Shown here: piece by piece, positions 33,933-46,000 of the stretch
How the letters are laid out: every line of letters starts with the position of its first letter
Position numbering within the stretch: the first letter of the stretch is position 1
Notes under the pieces: model-generated
The model's input: the letters and a program-made list of their open reading frames with translations, nothing else
Database searches by the model: none
What the model was told of the DNA's origin: nothing
DNA from: Brassica napus
Taxonomy: Eukaryota; Streptophyta; Magnoliopsida; Brassicales; Brassicaceae
Assembly (NCBI RefSeq): GCF_020379485.1
Contig: NW_026014713.1
Location: 1 to 64,000 of the forward strand
Direction of reading: 5' to 3'
Length of the DNA: 64,000 bases
Translations under genes and position numbers: made by a program

Positions 33933-34518
33933 TGTTGAGATGAGCTGAGTATATGGAGATGAAGAGATAAGGAGTTGAAGAGAAGAGGAGATGAAGTACT
34001 TAGGGAAGTTTGGGAGAGTATGGTACGGCAGGCCGTACAAGGCCGTACAAGGCCGTACAAGGCCGTACCATCCAAACCTCAACCAAAACTTACCATACCT
34101 TATCCAAGTGAGACGGTAACTAAGGAGGAGTGACTTGGATAGCTTAGGGAGAGGATCAGACCGTTGAGAGGATAAGGGAACGCGGTGCCAGGCTGGAACA
34201 GGCTGGAAAGCTGAAGCACCTTTAGTCCAAGATGCCATAAGCGTGTGAGCCATCCTGACCAATCATTCAAAAGGCGCCCTTGACTCCACACGGTTGAATA
34301 GTGCTCAGTTCCCTTCTTGTAAACCCTTGTGTCTCTCTTATAAATATGTAACCTCACTCATTAATAAGATTAAGCAAGTTTTGAGACTCTCTCTTAGTCT
34401 TTAAATCTCAATGGTTCCATATTAGACTCCTAATCTCATTTCATACTCTAATCTTCACTAAATCGTTTCTAGTCTTTCCTAAACACTCAGATTACTCTAA
34501 ACATTACTAAAAATCATA
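33933..34518 (+). repeat. Copia-2 5' LTR
   Basis: 586 bp, TGTTGAGA...AATCATA. U3 holds four tandem copies of a ten-base GGCCGTACAA-type unit (about 34030-34070). Likely TATA box TATAAAT at 34339-34345, followed by TCATTAATAAG. Confidence 0.94.
34339..34345 (+). promoter_or_regulatory. Copia-2 LTR TATA box
   Basis: TATAAAT in a pyrimidine-rich context, same relative position as in the other copia LTRs; repeated in the 3' LTR at 39885-39891. Confidence 0.65.
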
Positions 34519-34766
34519 TGGTATCAGAGCCAGGTTAGTGAGAACCTGAGTTCGTGTTAGGCTCTTTGGAGATTCAAGATTGAAGCTTTGAAGAGTTTGG
34601 TTGGTGTTCTTGTGTTCTTGGGAGGTTCCGGGTATTGTCCGAGTTCAAAGACTAGTTTTTAGTGTGTTGCTGAAGCTGTGAGGTTGAAGACCGAGGCAGT
34701 GAGTGTTCTTACAAGTCTTTTAACTCAAGATCCAGTTTGTGAAGTCTAGAGAAGTCATCGTTCATC
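34519..34766 (+). promoter_or_regulatory. Copia-2 primer binding site and leader
   Basis: TGGTATCAGAGCCAGGTT at 34519-34536 pairs with initiator Met tRNA and follows the LTR directly. The remaining ~230 bases are leader before the Met at 34767; no gene is seen there. Confidence 0.88.
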
Positions 34767-37700
34767 ATGGAGAGTGGTATGAACATGAACATGAAGGTAG
34801 CGGTTTGCTTCAAGGGAACCAACTACTTGGTGTGGTCTCGGATGGTGAGAACCACGGTGGGAAGCAAAGGGCTTTGGAAGCACATCACGCCAGGAGAAGC
34901 TCCAAAGCTCATCACCCAAGGAGAAACTGAAGGAGAAGCCGCAAGCAAAGCGGAAGAGAAGTGGCATCAGGAGGACATGTTGGTGATGTCAGTGCTGCAT
35001 GCTTCACTTGAGCCGGCGATTCTAGATGCATACAGTTACTGTGAATCAGCTAAAGAGCTGTGGGATACGTTGAAGAAGGTGTATGGGAATACATCAAACC
35101 TGAGCCGTGTGTTTGAGGTGAAGCAGGCTATAAACAACTTGGTACAAGAGGATATGGAGTTCACCAAGCATCTAGGGAGGTTCAGAACACTCTGGTCCGA
35201 GCTGGAGATGTTGAGGCCAAGCACTACAGATGCAGATGAGCTCAACAAAAGAAGAGAGCAAGACAAGGTCTTTGGGCTACTCCTCACCATGAATCCGGCG
35301 TACAATGGTCTTATCCAACACTTGCTTAGAGAGGACACACTACCTGATCTTGAAGAAGTGTGCGCAAGGATTCAGAAGGAACAAGGCTCTATTGGGTTGT
35401 TTGGAAAGAAAGGAGAGCTATCTCTCGTAAATCAAGCAACTCAAGAGGAGGGAGGGGAAGCTCCACAAGCACACAAGGCTGCGCATGGGAAGTATGATGA
35501 GAGGAGGTTCAATGGGAACTGTGATCACTGCAAGAAGCATGGCCACAAGAAGAGCCAATGCTGGATACTCCATCCCCATCTCAAGCCGGCAAAGTTTATG
35601 AAAGACAGAGAGGCAAGGGCTAATATCTCAGATGGAGCAAGCGCAAGTGGAGCAGGTACTAGCAAAGGGAAGGAGATAGATGGGCGTGAAGCAGGTGATG
35701 GGAGGTCTCTTGTTGCCTACACTGGAGCCCCAAGCAACCGTGGGAACTATGATCAAGAGTATCTAAGGAAATCCGACCTGGATGCTCTCATTAAGCTCTT
35801 CAAGGAGCATGGTAACAGTTTTGGATATTCCTTTGGTGCTAGGGCTATAGGGAATGATGAGAATCCAACTAGCATTGATAGGATGCATGAAAGTGTGATA
35901 GAGATAATAAACCAATCTAGAACGGACAGTTTTGCTAGGAATGATCATGCATTCAAACCATCTAGTATACTTGCTCATATTGCTAGTTCACATACCATCA
36001 AGCCTTTAGTAGTTGATTCTGGTGCATCTCATCATATGATAAGTGACACTAGTTTGATTAAAAACATTGTACCAATGAATGGAAATGTGATGATAGCTAA
36101 TGGAGATAAGATACCTATTAGAGGAATAGGAAGTCTTAAACTGTTTGATAAGGAAACTAAAGCCTTTTATATGCCTGAATTTACTTCAAACTTGTTATCT
36201 GTTAAGAAATGTGCTACTGATTTGCAATGCAATGTCATATTCAGTCCTAATGATGTGAAGTTTCAGGATATTAAAAGCAGCAAGATGATTGGAAAGGGAG
36301 TTACTAAAGGAGAATTGTATTTACTTGAAGATCTTGCTCCTGTTTCTAGTTATAGCTGCTCGTTTACTTCTGTTTCTGGTTCTAGTTTAAGTAAAAATGC
36401 ATTGTGGCATGCTAGATTAGGACACCCTCATAATAAGGCTTTAAAACTGATGTTGCCAGGTGTTTCCTTTGAGAATAATGAGTGTGAAGCTTGCATTTTA
36501 GGCAAGCATTGTAAGACTGTCTTTACTAAATCTACTACGGTTTATGAGAAGTGTTTTGATTTGATTCATTCTGATGTTTGGACTGCTCCTTGCTTATCTA
36601 GAGACAATCAAAAGTATTATGTAACTTTCATTGATGAAAAATCCAAATACACCTGGTTAACTTTAATTCCAACCAAAGATAGGGTACTTGATGCATTTAA
36701 GAACTTTCAATCATATGTGACTAACCATTATAATGCCAAGATAAAGATTTTCAGGTCAGATAATGGAGGAGAGTACACGGGACAAGCATTCAAGCTCCAT
36801 CTATCTCAGCATGGAATACTACATCAGACAAGCTGTCCCTATACTCCACAACAGAATGGTGTGGCTGAGAGAAAGAATAGGCATCTGATGGAAGTGGCCA
36901 GGTCCATGATGTTTCAAACCAATGTACCCAAGAAGTTCTGGAGTGATGCGGTCACTACAGCTTGTTATCTCATCAACAGAACACCAACTCTGATTCTGCA
37001 AGGGTTATCACCATTTGAGGTATTGAACCGATACAAGCCCTCATTGGAACATATGAAGATCTTTGGGTGTTTGTGTTTTGTGATGGTACCGGGAGAATTA
37101 AGAAACAAGCTTGAAGCTAGAAGCTCCAAGGCAATGTTTGTTGGATACTCATCAAGTCAGAAAGGATATAAGTGCTATGATCCTAACACAAGGAGAGTGT
37201 TAGTATCTAGAGAAGTGAAGTTTGTGGAAGAAAAAGGATATTATGAGGAGCAGATTCAAGAAGATTTGAAAGATCTCACTTCAGATAGAGCTGCAACCTT
37301 GAGGATAATACTAGAAGGACTTGGTATCAATATGGATCAAGGACAGCAAGAAGTAAGAGGCACTACACCAATACCGAATCATCAGACGTCCAATCTTGAA
37401 CATGAGGGGGGGAATGGAACAGAAACTCAAACTCAAAGTCATGAAGAGAGTTCTGGTTCTCATGATCAAGCTGTGGAGTCAAATGATCAACAAGAAGGAG
37501 CTGAAGCAAGTCAGCTAAGGGATGAAGGAGCTGAAGCAAGTCAGCCAAGAGAAGAAGCAAGAGAAGAAAGTACACAAGAAGATGTACAAGACATGGAGTT
37601 ACCGGCACAAGAAGGGCCAGTGTTGAGAAGAAGTACAAGGCTGAGAAAGGATCCTTCCAGTTGGGTAAACACGAGAGTGTACTACAATGCTCAAGCTGTG

Positions 37701-39338
37701 AAGCATCCTACTCAGGCCGTGTGTTCTTTCTCTCAATATCCAGAAGCACATTGTGCATTCATGGTAAACTTAGATGAGAATCACATTCCAAGAAGCTATG
37801 AAGAGGCAATGGAGGATAAGGAATGGAAGGAATCAGTAGGAGCTGAGGCAGGAGCTATGATAAAGAATGATACATGGTTTGAAAGTGAACTACCAAAAGG
37901 GAAGAAGGCAGTATCTAGTAGATGGATCTTCACAATCAAATACAAGGCTGATGGACAGATTGAGAGGAAGAAGACTAGATTAGTAGCAAGAGGGTTCACT
38001 CAAACATATGGAGAGGATTACATTGAGACATTTGCACCAGTAGCCAAGTTACATACCATTAGAATTGTACTAAGCTTGGCGGTTAACCTTGGATGGGGAT
38101 TGTGGCAAATGGATGTGAAGAATGCATTCTTACAAGGAGAACTTGAGGATGAAGTCTACATGTATCCTCCACCAGGTCTTGAACATCTAGTGAAGAGAGG
38201 GAATGTACTGAGGCTAAAGAAGGCTATCTATGGGTTGAAGCAATCACCAAGAGCATGGTACAACAAGTTGAGCACAACTCTGAACGGCCGAGGTTTTAAG
38301 AAGTCAGAATTGGACCATACTCTCTTTACCCTCACTACTCCCTCAGGTATGGTTGCTCTCCTTGTGTATGTGGATGATATCATTATCACAGGAAGTGATA
38401 AGGAAGGTATCAAAGCAACCAAGGAGTTTCTAAAGTCTATGTTTGAAATAAAAGACTTGGGAGAAATGAAATACTTTCTTGGAATTGAGATTTGTAGATC
38501 CAAGGAAGGTTTGTTCATGTCCCAAAGGAAGTATACACTTGATCTTTTGAAAGGTGCAGGTGCTTATGGAGGCAAGACAGCAAAGATGCCAATGGAGGAT
38601 GGCTACAAAGTACCAAGAGAGGGGGAGATTGAAGACAGCAAGCCATTTCATGATCCTAAACTCTATAGAAAACTTGTTGGCAAATTGATTTATCTAACCA
38701 TCACAAGACCTGATATATGCTTTGCTGTGAATCAGGTGAGTCAACACATGCAGCTTCCCAAGGAACATCACTGGCGTATGGTGGAGAGGCTGCTGATGTA
38801 TCTAAATGGCTCGCCGGATCAAGGTGTATGGATGGGGTGCAATGGAAGCACAGAAGTGGTGGGCTATTGTGATGCTGATTGGGCAGGTGATAGAGCTGAC
38901 AGAAGATCAACAACCGGCTATTGCACATTCATTGGAGGCAACTTGGTGACTTGGAAGAGTAAGAAACAGAAGGTGGTGTCATGCTCTAGTGCAGAAGCTG
39001 AGTATAGAGCTATGCTGAAGCTTACAAACGAGCTAGTTTGGATCAAGGGCATCTTGAAGCATTTGGAGATAGCACAAGACACTCCAATGACAATGCATTG
39101 TGACAACCAGGCCGCCATTCACATAGCCTCCAACTCGGTGTTCCATGAGAGAACAAAGCACATTGAGGTTGATTGCCACAAGGTGAGGCAGATGATTGTC
39201 CTAGGAGTCATCTTGCCATGTTATACTAGGAGTGAAGATCAGTTGGCTGATGTATTCACCAAGGCTGCGAGGCAAAAGACAATGGAGTCCATTCATATCA
39301 GATTGGGCCTCATTGATCTTGGGAAGAGAAGCAGCTGA
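34767..39338 (+). CDS. Copia-2 Gag-Pol polyprotein (1523 aa, intact)
   Basis: Same architecture as Copia-1 but a separate family. Gag has a zinc knuckle CDHCKKHGHKKSQC at ~252-265. The protease DSGASHH is near 418. Integrase begins with WHARLGHPH (~547) and has DDE-type residues in HSDVW, RSDNGGEY and NGVAERKN. An acidic linker around residues 860-950 holds two 10-residue repeats starting EGAEASQ (from 37494 and 37524). RT has LWQMDVKNAFLQGE and YVDDIIITGSD (~1201). RNase H has CDADWAGDRADRRSTTGYC (~1367) and HCDNQAAIH. No stop or shift interrupts the frame. The start MESGMNM lies ~250 bases after the LTR. It supplies capsid, protease, integrase and polymerase for the element and is probably active in sequence terms, although the 3' LTR end is damaged. 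Confidence 0.96.
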   Translation: MESGMNMNMKVAVCFKGTNYLVWSRMVRTTVGSKGLWKHITPGEAPKLITQGETEGEAASKAEEKWHQEDMLVMSVLHASLEPAILDAYSYCESAKELWDTLKKVYGNTSNLSRVFEVKQAINNLVQEDMEFTKHLGRFRTLWSELEMLRPSTTDADELNKRREQDKVFGLLLTMNPAYNGLIQHLLREDTLPDLEEVCARIQKEQGSIGLFGKKGELSLVNQATQEEGGEAPQAHKAAHGKYDERRFNGNCDHCKKHGHKKSQCWILHPHLKPAKFMKDREARANISDGASASGAGTSKGKEIDGREAGDGRSLVAYTGAPSNRGNYDQEYLRKSDLDALIKLFKEHGNSFGYSFGARAIGNDENPTSIDRMHESVIEIINQSRTDSFARNDHAFKPSSILAHIASSHTIKPLVVDSGASHHMISDTSLIKNIVPMNGNVMIANGDKIPIRGIGSLKLFDKETKAFYMPEFTSNLLSVKKCATDLQCNVIFSPNDVKFQDIKSSKMIGKGVTKGELYLLEDLAPVSSYSCSFTSVSGSSLSKNALWHARLGHPHNKALKLMLPGVSFENNECEACILGKHCKTVFTKSTTVYEKCFDLIHSDVWTAPCLSRDNQKYYVTFIDEKSKYTWLTLIPTKDRVLDAFKNFQSYVTNHYNAKIKIFRSDNGGEYTGQAFKLHLSQHGILHQTSCPYTPQQNGVAERKNRHLMEVARSMMFQTNVPKKFWSDAVTTACYLINRTPTLILQGLSPFEVLNRYKPSLEHMKIFGCLCFVMVPGELRNKLEARSSKAMFVGYSSSQKGYKCYDPNTRRVLVSREVKFVEEKGYYEEQIQEDLKDLTSDRAATLRIILEGLGINMDQGQQEVRGTTPIPNHQTSNLEHEGGNGTETQTQSHEESSGSHDQAVESNDQQEGAEASQLRDEGAEASQPREEAREESTQEDVQDMELPAQEGPVLRRSTRLRKDPSSWVNTRVYYNAQAVKHPTQAVCSFSQYPEAHCAFMVNLDENHIPRSYEEAMEDKEWKESVGAEAGAMIKNDTWFESELPKGKKAVSSRWIFTIKYKADGQIERKKTRLVARGFTQTYGEDYIETFAPVAKLHTIRIVLSLAVNLGWGLWQMDVKNAFLQGELEDEVYMYPPPGLEHLVKRGNVLRLKKAIYGLKQSPRAWYNKLSTTLNGRGFKKSELDHTLFTLTTPSGMVALLVYVDDIIITGSDKEGIKATKEFLKSMFEIKDLGEMKYFLGIEICRSKEGLFMSQRKYTLDLLKGAGAYGGKTAKMPMEDGYKVPREGEIEDSKPFHDPKLYRKLVGKLIYLTITRPDICFAVNQVSQHMQLPKEHHWRMVERLLMYLNGSPDQGVWMGCNGSTEVVGYCDADWAGDRADRRSTTGYCTFIGGNLVTWKSKKQKVVSCSSAEAEYRAMLKLTNELVWIKGILKHLEIAQDTPMTMHCDNQAAIHIASNSVFHERTKHIEVDCHKVRQMIVLGVILPCYTRSEDQLADVFTKAARQKTMESIHIRLGLIDLGKRSS

Positions 39339-39478
39339 TCCCCTTAGTCATGAGATCTTTACTCTTTTTCCCTCATTAAGGTTTTGTCCCAATGGGTTTT
39401 CCTTAGTGAGGTTTTTAATGAGGAAGATCTCATGGCTGTCCAAGCTTAGTCTTTCACAAAGCTAAGCTTGAGGGGGAG
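39339..39478 (+). promoter_or_regulatory. Copia-2 3' untranslated region and polypurine tract
   Basis: GTTTTGTCCCAATGGG motif at about 39371-39423, inverted AGCTTAG/CTAAGCT words flanking CTTTCACAAAG at about 39443-39468, and polypurine tract GAGGGGGAG at 39470-39478. Confidence 0.85.
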
Positions 39479-40052
39479 TGTTGAGATGAGCTGAGTATAT
39501 GGAGATGAAGAGATAAGGAGTTGAAGAGAAGAGGAGATGAAGTACTTAGGGAAGTTTGGGAGAGTATGGTACGGCAGGCCGTACAAGGCCGTACAAGGCC
39601 GTACAAGGCCGTACCATCCAAACCTCAACCAAAACTTACCATACCTTATCCAAGTGAGACGGTAACTAAGGAGGAGTGACTTGGGTAGCTTAGGGAGAGG
39701 ATCAGACCGTTGAGAGGATAAGGGAACGCGGTGCCAGGCTGGAACAGGCTGGAAAGCTAAAGCACCTTTAGTCCAAGATGCCATAAGCGTGTGAGCCATC
39801 CTGACCAATCATTCAAAAGGCGCCCTTGACTCCACACGGTTGAATAGTGCTCAGTTCCCTTCTTGTAAACCCTTGTGTCTCTCTTATAAATATGTAACCT
39901 CACTCATTAATAAGATTAAGCAAGTTTAGAGACTCTCTCTTAGTCTTTAAATCTCAATGGTTCCATATTAGACTCCTAATCTCATTTCATACTCTAATCT
40001 TCACTAAATCGTTTCTAGTCTTTCCTAAACACTCAGATTACTCTAAACATTA
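39479..40052 (+). repeat. Copia-2 3' LTR, truncated at its right end
   Basis: 574 bp, matching 5' LTR positions 33933-34506 with three substitutions. The last 12 bases present in the 5' LTR are missing and satellite resumes with TACATCTTCTTAC. A small deletion across the junction is the simplest cause. Confidence 0.9.
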
Positions 40053-43000
40053 TACATCTTCTTACATCGCGATTCATCCTGGTTTGATTAGAATGATGAG
40101 GAAGTTGTCATATTCCCAAACAGGAAAACTGGGATCACCTTATTTGAAAGTGGGATAACTTTTTCATCCTAATTCCTATGAGAATTATTCCACTTCCTGG
40201 TGATGTTCCACTACTTTTTGTATATAAATACAGCTTCTTACATCACGATTCGTCCTAATTTGATTAGAATGACGAGGAAATTGTCATATTCCCAAACAGG
40301 AAAACTGGGATCACCTGATTTGAAAGTGGGATAACTTCTTCATCCTAATTCCTATGAGATTTATTCCACTTCCTGGTGATTCTCCACTTCTTTATGTATC
40401 CAAATATAGCTTCTTACATCGCGATTCATCCTGGTTTGATCAGAATGACGAGGAAGTTGTCATATTCCCAAACAGGAAAACTGGGATCACCTGATTTGAA
40501 AGTGGGATAACTTCTTCATCCTAATTCCTATGAGATTTATTCCACTTCCTGGTGATTCTCCACTTCTTTCTGTATCCAAATACATTTTCTTACATCGCGA
40601 TTCATCCTGGTTTGATCAGAATGACGAGGAAGTTTTCATATTCCCAAACAGGAAAACTGGGATCACCTGATTTGAAAGTGGGATAACTTCTTCATCCTAA
40701 TTCCTATGAGAATTATTCCACTTCCTGGTGATTCTCCACTACTTTTTGTATACAAATACAGCTTCTTACATCGCGATTCATCCTGATTTGATTAGAATGA
40801 CGAGGAAGTTGTCATATTCCCAAACAGGAAAACTGGGATCACCTGATTTGAAAGTGGGATAACTTCTTCATCCTAATTCCTATGAGATTTATTCCACTTC
40901 CTGGTGATTCTCCACTTCTTTATGTATCCAAATACATCTTCTTACATCGCGATTCATCCTGGTTTGATTAGAATGACGAGGAAGTTGTCATATTCCCAAA
41001 CAGGAAAACTGGGATCACCTGATTTGAAAGTGGGATAACTTCTTCATCCTAATTCCTATGAGAATTATTCCACTTCCTGGTGATTCTCCACTACTTTTTG
41101 TATACAAATACAGCTTCTTACATCGCGATTCATCCTGGTTTGATTAGAATGACGAGGAAGTTGTCATATTCCCAAACAGGAAAACTGGGATCACCTGATT
41201 TGAAAGTGGGATAACTTCTTCATCCTAATTCCTATGAGATTTATTCCACTTCCTGGTGATTCTCCACTTCTTTATGTATCCAAATACATCTTCTTACATC
41301 GCGATTCATCCTGGTTTGATTAGAATGACGAGGAAGTTGTCATATTCCCAAACAGGAAAACTGGGATCACCTGATTTGAAAGTGGGATAACTTCTTCATC
41401 CTAATTCCTATGAGAATTATTCCACTTCCTGGTGATTCTCCACTACTTTTTGTATACAAATACAGCTTCTTACATCGCGATTCATCCTGATTTGATTAGA
41501 ATGACGAGGAAGTTGTCATATTCCCAAACAGGAAAACTGGGATCACCTGATTTGAAAGTGGGATAACTTCTTCATCCTAATTCCTATGAGAATTATTCCA
41601 CTTCCTGGTGATTCTCCACTACTTTTGTATACAAATACAGCTTCTTACATCGCGATTCATCCTGATTTGATTAGAATGACGAGGAAGTTGTCATATTCCC
41701 AAACAGGAAAACTGGGATCACCTGATTTGAAAGTGGGATAACTTCTTCATCCTAATTCCTATGAGATTATTCCACTTCCTGGTGATTCTCCACTTCTTTA
41801 TGTATCCAAATACATCTTCTTACATCGCGATTCATCCTGGTTTGATTAGAATGACGAGGAAGTTGTCATATTCCCAAACAGGAAAACTGGGATCACCTGA
41901 TTTGAAAGTGGGATAACTTCTTCATCCTAATTCCTATGAGAATTATTCCACTTCCTGGTGATTCTCCACTACTTTTGTATACAAATACAGCTTCTTACAT
42001 CGCGATTCATCCTGATTTGATTAGAATGACGAGGAAGTTGTCATATTCCCAAACAGGAAAACTGGGATCACCTGATTTGAAAGTGGGATAACTTCTTCAT
42101 CCTAATTCCTATGAGATTTATTCCACTTCCTGGTGATTCTCCACTTCTTTATGTATCCAAATACAGCTTCTTACATCGCGATTCATCCTGGTTTGATCAG
42201 AATGACGAGGAAGTTGTCATATTCCCAAACAGGAAAACTGGGATCACCTGATTTGAAAGTGGGATAACTTCTTCATCCTAATTCCTATGAGATTTATTCC
42301 ACTTCCTGGTGATTCTCCACTTCTTTATGTATCCAAATACAGCTTCTTACATCGCGATTCATCCTGGTTTGATCAGAATGACGAGGAAGTTGTCATATTC
42401 CCAAACAGGAAAACTGGGATCACCTGATTTGAAAGTGGGATAACTTCTTCATCCTAATTCCTATGAGATTTATTCCACTTCCTGGTGATTCTCCACTCTT
42501 TATGTATCCAAATACAGCTTCTTACATCGCGATTCATCCTGGTTTGATTAGAATGACGAGGAAGTTGTCATATTCCCAAACAGGAAAACTGGGATCACCT
42601 GATTTGAAAGTGGGATAACTTCTTCATCCTAATTCCTATGAGATTTATTCCACTTCCTGGTGATTCTCCACTACTTTATGTATCCAAATATAGCTTCTTA
42701 CATCGCGATTCATCCTGGTTTGATTAGAATGACGAGGAAGTTGTCATATTCCCAAACAGGAAAACTGGGATCACCTGATTTGAAAGTGGGATAACTTCTT
42801 CATCCTAATTCCTATGAGATTTATTCCACTTCCTGGTGATTCTCCACTTCTTTATGTATCCAAATACATCTTCTTACATCGCGATTCATCCTGGTTTGAT
42901 TAGAATGACGAGGAAGTTGTCATATTCCCAAACAGGAAAACTGGGATCACCTGATTTGAAAGTGGGATAACTTCTTCATCCTAATTCCTATGAGAATTAT

Positions 43001-46000
43001 TCCACTTCCTGGTGATTCTCCACTACTTTTTGTATACAAATACAGCTTCTTACATCGCGATTCATCCTGATTTGATTAGAATGACGAGGAAGTTGTCATA
43101 TTCCCAAACAGGAAAACTGGGATCACCTGATTTGAAAGTGGGATAACTTCTTCATCCTAATTCCTATGAGATTTATTCCACTTCCTGGTGATTCTCCACT
43201 TCTTTATGTATCCAAATACATCTTCTTACATCGCGATTCATCCTGGTTTGATTAGAATGACGAGGAAGTTGTCATATTCCCAAACAGGAAAACTGGGATC
43301 ACCTGATTTGAAAGTGGGATAACTTCTTCATCCTAATTCCTATGAGATTATTCCACTTCCTGGTGATTCTCCACTTCTTTATGTATCCAAATACATCTTC
43401 TTACATCGCGATTCATCCTGGTTTGATTAGAATGACGAGGAAGTTGTCATATTCCCAAACAGGAAAACTGGGATCACCTGATTTGAAAGTGGGATAACTT
43501 CTTCATCCTAATTCCTATGAGAATTATTCCACTTCCTGGTGATTCTCCACTACTTTTTGTATACAAATACAGCTTCTTACATCGCGATTCATCCTGATTT
43601 GATTAGAATGACGAGGAAGTTGTCATATTCCCAAACAGGAAAACTGGGATCACCTGATTTGAAAGTGGGATAACTTCTTCATCCTAATTCCTATGAGATT
43701 TATTCCACTTCCTGGTGATTCTCCACTTCTTTATGTATCCAAATACATCTTCTTACATCGCGATTCATCCTGGTTTGATTAGAATGACGAGGAAGTTGTC
43801 ATATTCCCAAACAGGAAAACTGGGATCACCTGATTTGAAAGTGGGATAACTTCTTCATCCTAATTCCTATGAGAATTATTCCACTTCCTGGTGATTCTCC
43901 ACTACTTTTTGTATACAAATACAGCTTCTTACATCGCGATTCATCCTGATTTGATTAGAATGACGAGGAAGTTGTCATATTCCCAAACAGGAAAACTGGG
44001 ATCACCTGATTTGAAAGTGGGATAACTTCTTCATCCTAATTCCTATGAGATTTATTCCACTTCCTGGTGATTCTCCACTTCTTTATGTATCCAAATATAG
44101 CTTCTTACATCGCGATTCATCCTGGTTTGATTAGAATGACGAGGAAGTTGTCATATTCCCAAACAGGAAAACTGGGATCACCTGATTTGAAAGTGGGATA
44201 ACTTCTTCATCCTAATTCCTATGAGATTTATTCCACTTCCTGGTGATTCTCCACTACTTTTTGTATACAAATACAGCTTCTTACATCGCGATTCATCCTG
44301 ATTTGATTAGAATGACGAGGAAGTTGTCATATTCCCAAACAGGAAAACTGGGATCACCTGATTTGAAAGTGGGATAACTTCTTCATCCTAATTCCTATGA
44401 GAATTATTCCACTTCCTGGTGATTCTCCACTTCTTTATGTATCCAAATACATCTTCTTACATCGCGATTCATCCTGGTTTGATTAGAATGACGAGGAAGT
44501 TGTCATATTCCCAAACAGGAAAACTGGGATCACCTGATTTGAAAGTGGGATAACTTCTTCATCCTAATTCCTATGAGAATTATTCCACTTCCTGGTGATT
44601 CTCCACTACTTTTTGTATACAAATACAGCTTCTTACATCGCGATTCATCCTGATTTGATTAGAATGACGAGGAAGTTGTCATATTCCCAAACAGGAAAAC
44701 TGGGATCACCTGATTTGAAAGTGGGATAACTTCTTCATCCTAATTCCTATGAGATTTATTCCACTTCCTGGTGATTCTCCACTTCTTTATGTATCCAAAT
44801 ACATCTTCTTACATCGCGATTCATCCTGGTTTGATTAGAATGACGAGGAAGTTGTCATATTCCCAAACAGGAAAACTGGGATCACCTGATTTGAAAGTGG
44901 GATAACTTCTTCATCCTAATTCCTATGAGAATTATTCCACTTCCTGGTGATTCTCCACTACTTTTTGTATACCAATACAGCTTCTTACATCGCGATTCAT
45001 CCTGATTTGATTAGAATGACGAGGAAGTTGTCATATTCCCAAACAGGAAAACTGGGATCACCTGATTTGAAAGTGGGATAACTTCTTCATCCTAATTCCT
45101 ATGAGATTTATTCCACTTCCTGGTGATTCTCCACTTCTTTATGTATCCAAATACATCTTCTTACATCGCGATTCATCCTGGTTTGATTAGAATGACGAGG
45201 AAGTTGTCATATTCCCAAACAGGAAAACTGGGATCACCTGATTTGAAAGTGGGATAACTTCTTCATCCTAATTCCTATGAGAATTATTCCACTTCCTGGT
45301 GATTCTCCACTACTTTTTGTATACAAATACAGCTTCTTACATCGCGATTCATCCTGATTTGATTAGAATGACGAGGAAGTTGTCATATTCCCAAACAGGA
45401 AAACTGGGATCACCTGATTTGAAAGTGGGATAACTTCTTCATCCTAATTCCTATGAGAATTATTCCACTTCCTGGTGATTCTCCACTTCTTTATGTATCC
45501 AAATACATCTTCTTACATCGCGATTCATCCTGGTTTGATTAGAATGACGAGGAAGTTGTCATATTCCCAAACAGGAAAACTGGGATCACCTGATTTGAAA
45601 GTGGGATAACTTCTTCATCCTAATTCCTATGAGAATTATTCCACTTCCTGGTGATTCTCCACTACTTTTTGTATACAAATACAGCTTCTTACATCGCGAT
45701 TCATCCTGATTTGATTAGAATGACGAGGAAGTTGTCATATTCCCAAACAGGAAAACTGGGATCACCTGATTTGAAAGTGGGATAACTTCTTCATCCTAAT
45801 TCCTATGAGATTTATTCCACTTCCTGGTGATTCTCCACTTCTTTATGTATCCAAATACATCTTCTTACATCGCGATTCATCCTGGTTTGATTAGAATGAC
45901 GAGGAAGTTGTCATATTCCCAAACAGGAAAACTGGGATCACCTGATTTGAAAGTGGGATAACTTCTTCATCCTAATTCCTATGAGAATTATTCCACTTCC

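Larger units (their letters stand above)
33933..40052 (+). mobile_element. Copia-2, near-complete Ty1/copia retrotransposon inserted in satellite
   Basis: LTRs at 33933-34518 and 39479-40052, primer site at 34519, intact 1523-aa polyprotein and polypurine tract at 39470-39478. The LTRs differ at 3 of 574 aligned positions (34139/39685, 34213/39759, 34382/39928). The 3' LTR lacks the last 12 bases of the 5' LTR, and the right flank starts TACATCTTC, so the right end and part of the expected AATAC duplication have been lost. The flanks are satellite on both sides, and the unoccupied counterpart lies at about 51651-51655. Confidence 0.94.

Noticed and set aside
33885..34357. Minus-strand frames of 85-125 codons over the Copia-2 LTRs (also 39446-39808)
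   Set aside because: They lie wholly in LTR and satellite, repeat in both LTRs and have no recognisable protein.
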